Origin: Gracilaria domingensis
Taxonomy: Eukaryota; Rhodophyta; Florideophyceae; Gracilariales; Gracilariaceae
DNA length: 64,000 bases
NCBI GenBank assembly: GCA_022539475.1
Contig: VCMS01000091.1
Location: forward strand, 186,001-250,000
Direction of reading: 5' to 3'
The position numbers and the translations under genes were made by a program. The notes beneath the pieces were generated by a model that had not been told where the DNA came from, did no database searches, and was given only the letters and a program-made list of their open reading frames with translations. Within the stretch, counting starts at the first letter, position 1. Each line of letters begins with the position of its first letter. Below are positions 62,492 to 64,000 of this stretch, piece after piece.

Positions 62492-63635
62492 ATGACGACC
62501 TGTATAAAGCTCGACCAAAACGGTTCAGAGTTCCCCACGTTCTTTCTCACTCCGTCGAAAACGTCGATTTCTGAAATCTACTCTACGCGAGATTTTAACA
62601 ACATGGGACGCACACAAAATCTGGATATCGCAATGACTGAAGACTCTTCGGAATTTTCAGATGCTCGAGCTGATGCAGTGCTACGTTCTTACTTCAAAAT
62701 GTTCAAAAAGTTTAAAGAGTGTTTTAATGACCCAGCCCGAGACATTCGTGTCGAAGATGTAATTATAGCATCAAACTATGCAAGTGGATCAAATCTCATC
62801 CAGCATATGACATACCAGCTCCTCGTCGCTACCAATCGTGTACCCTCTGACCCGGATGGAAGTAATTATTCCGACACCACCGTCGTAGTGCCAATTACCG
62901 AACTTCGGGACGTTCTGAATCTCCATGACCCACATCACAGAAGTTTTCCACAAGTATGGAAAACCCATCTAGATATTCAACCCTTTCTGAAGCAAAGTTG
63001 GGCACAAAGAAAGAAAGATTCTGTACTGTATTCGTAACCCATTGGATGTATGTCGCAGTTTCTTGGATTTCACTGGCGAGTGGTTTTCAGGAATGAGTCT
63101 GAAAGACCAGGCTGTTCGTAAAGCAATATATCCCAAATATTTCATGGAATACTTTTTAGAATGTGATCGTCTTCCAGATGGATCGTATCCAGAAGCTTGT
63201 AAACGGCTCAGCAAGTGGTTCAAGCATGTGAAGAGCTGGACAGAACATGATAAAGGAAGGACATTGTACTTAATCTATGAAGATGTTATCAAAGATATTC
63301 CGAACACCATTCAAACCATCTCCAAGTTTCTATCTGTGCCAGTTACTGAGAAGCAAATTCATCACGTAGCATCGAGATGTGAGCGTTCTTGGATGGCCAG
63401 CAATCCGCGTACACGAGCGAGAACCTTTAGCAAGGCTTTCGGATTGGACGAGTCCAAATCTTGTCGAACCCGACGTTTGGACGCTTTTAGCTTCAGAGAT
63501 GTTGAGTTGCCTGTATTCTGCCAGGATGCTTGCTGGAGAATGTTTCATGATGCCGTTGGTCTTGAAACGTACAATGAACTGGTTGATGAACTTAGATCCC
63601 GAAATGAATTGTTGTTCGCCTGCCTGAAGATATGA
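62492..63635 (+). CDS. Sulfotransferase (PAPS-dependent, Sulfotransfer_1 type), one apparent frame slip
   Basis: Transfers sulfate from PAPS. From ATG 62492 to 63635, about 380 aa. The 5'-phosphosulfate loop region is VIIASNYASGSNLIQHMTYQ at about residue 90, in place of the usual YPKSGT. VWKTHL, KILYCIRNPLDVCRSFLDFT (3'-phosphate motif) and LYLIYEDVIKDIPNTI with FL follow in the family order. At about 63010-63020, inside an AAAGAAAGAAAG run, the frame moves by one base; deleting one A from the run gives a continuous KKILYCIRNP. An indel in the repeat is therefore likely. No signal or membrane segment is seen, so a soluble enzyme. The divergence of the first motif from the consensus leaves activity uncertain. 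Confidence 0.78.
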
Positions 63636-64000
63636 ACAGCTTTGACTTCTGAATTCTTCAGCGATTGCGTTAAGGCCTTGGGGGAAGTTTGCTTAAGGCA
63701 GAAGCACGAAATATAAATATTTATCTATATAGCCTTACTTCTGCCTCGTACTTGGGGGCAGATGACTGTGTATAAAGGAGAGAGAGATCTAAATACAAGC
63801 TGGCCATTCTTTAAGTCGGGATCTCATTTCCGAGTACGATACCAACGTTTCGAGCTACACGGTGGAACGAAATCTTCCCAAGTGCAATCGCTGTTCAACA
63901 CTCGGGAGGTTGTCAAGTCAAAACTAGGAAGAAGAATAACACGCGTCGCCTTGTGGCGGCGATGAGAAGCGGTAGCGGCAGCTGCGCATGGTCGCTCGCG
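63636..64000. other. Right edge, nothing recognised
   Basis: An AT-rich stretch at 63708-63730, then rising GC at the edge. A 67-codon frame (63762-63965) has no recognised domain. Confidence 0.4.

Noticed and set aside
1-64000. CRISPR array, telomere repeats, rDNA or retroviral/Polinton-like elements
   Set aside because: No regularly spaced repeats, telomere units, rRNA stretches, long terminal repeats or capsid/integrase-like frames were seen.

Overview
The window looks like nuclear DNA of a photosynthetic, intron-poor eukaryote, most plausibly a red microalga. The evidence is a nuclear-encoded plastid-type sigma-70 factor, mitochondrial targeting-like N-termini on a complex I subunit and an i-AAA protease, a plastid or peroxisomal type ABC transporter, and many single-exon genes. 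The few introns are short (about 50-110 nt) with GTACGT/GTATGT donors; one has a perfect TACTAAC branch site. The lineage call is inference: no rRNA or plastid gene lies here. Glycosyltransferases (GT92-, GT90-, GT14-, GT77- and fucosyltransferase-like) and a sulfotransferase are frequent, which would suit a maker of sulfated polysaccharide.

Layout. 0.3-2 kb: GT92-like membrane glycosyltransferase (-). 3-7 kb: a tiny two-exon RNase K-like membrane protein (-), farnesyl diphosphate synthase (+), plastid sigma factor (-). 7.3-16.8 kb: a giant (-) gene encoding CCCH fingers, a UPF1/ZNFX1-type helicase with a very large Cys/His-rich insertion, about 16 NFX1-like Cys/His repeats and a RING/IBR-like C-terminus; its frame slips once. 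19.3-22.9 kb: focadhesin/RST1-like HEAT-repeat protein (-). 24.9-26.8 kb: GT90/CAP10 glycosyltransferase (-, 2 exons). 27.7-33.9 kb: Sfp-type phosphopantetheinyl transferase (+, 2 exons) and a SNF2/Brahma-type remodeller (+). 34.6-39.1 kb: small GNAT protein, LINE remnant (-), RNase III (+, 3 exons), secreted NTR/TIMP-like protein (+).

39.4-55.3 kb is a sharply bounded, extremely GC-rich block with its own style: hexanucleotide repeats inside coding regions, poly-C tracts just before start codons, and dense head-to-head genes. It holds an unknown membrane protein with a Cys-rich tail, an acyl-protein thioesterase-like hydrolase, an intron-containing tRNA-Ser(TGA), an unknown mitochondrial-looking protein, a YME1-type i-AAA protease, an Asn/Pro-rich regulator-like protein, a GT14 enzyme, NDUFA9, a GT77-like enzyme and a G-patch/CHHC zinc-finger protein. 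Composition then returns to normal: ABC transporter, a two-domain fucosyltransferase-like protein and a sulfotransferase.

Themes: RNA surveillance (ZNFX1-like, focadhesin-like, RNase III, RNase K-like, G-patch protein), polysaccharide or glycan building, and organelle maintenance. Three conserved genes (ZNFX1-like, NDUFA9, sulfotransferase) each carry one frame slip with intact coding on both sides; this looks more like residual assembly indels than decay, but it needs checking against reads.
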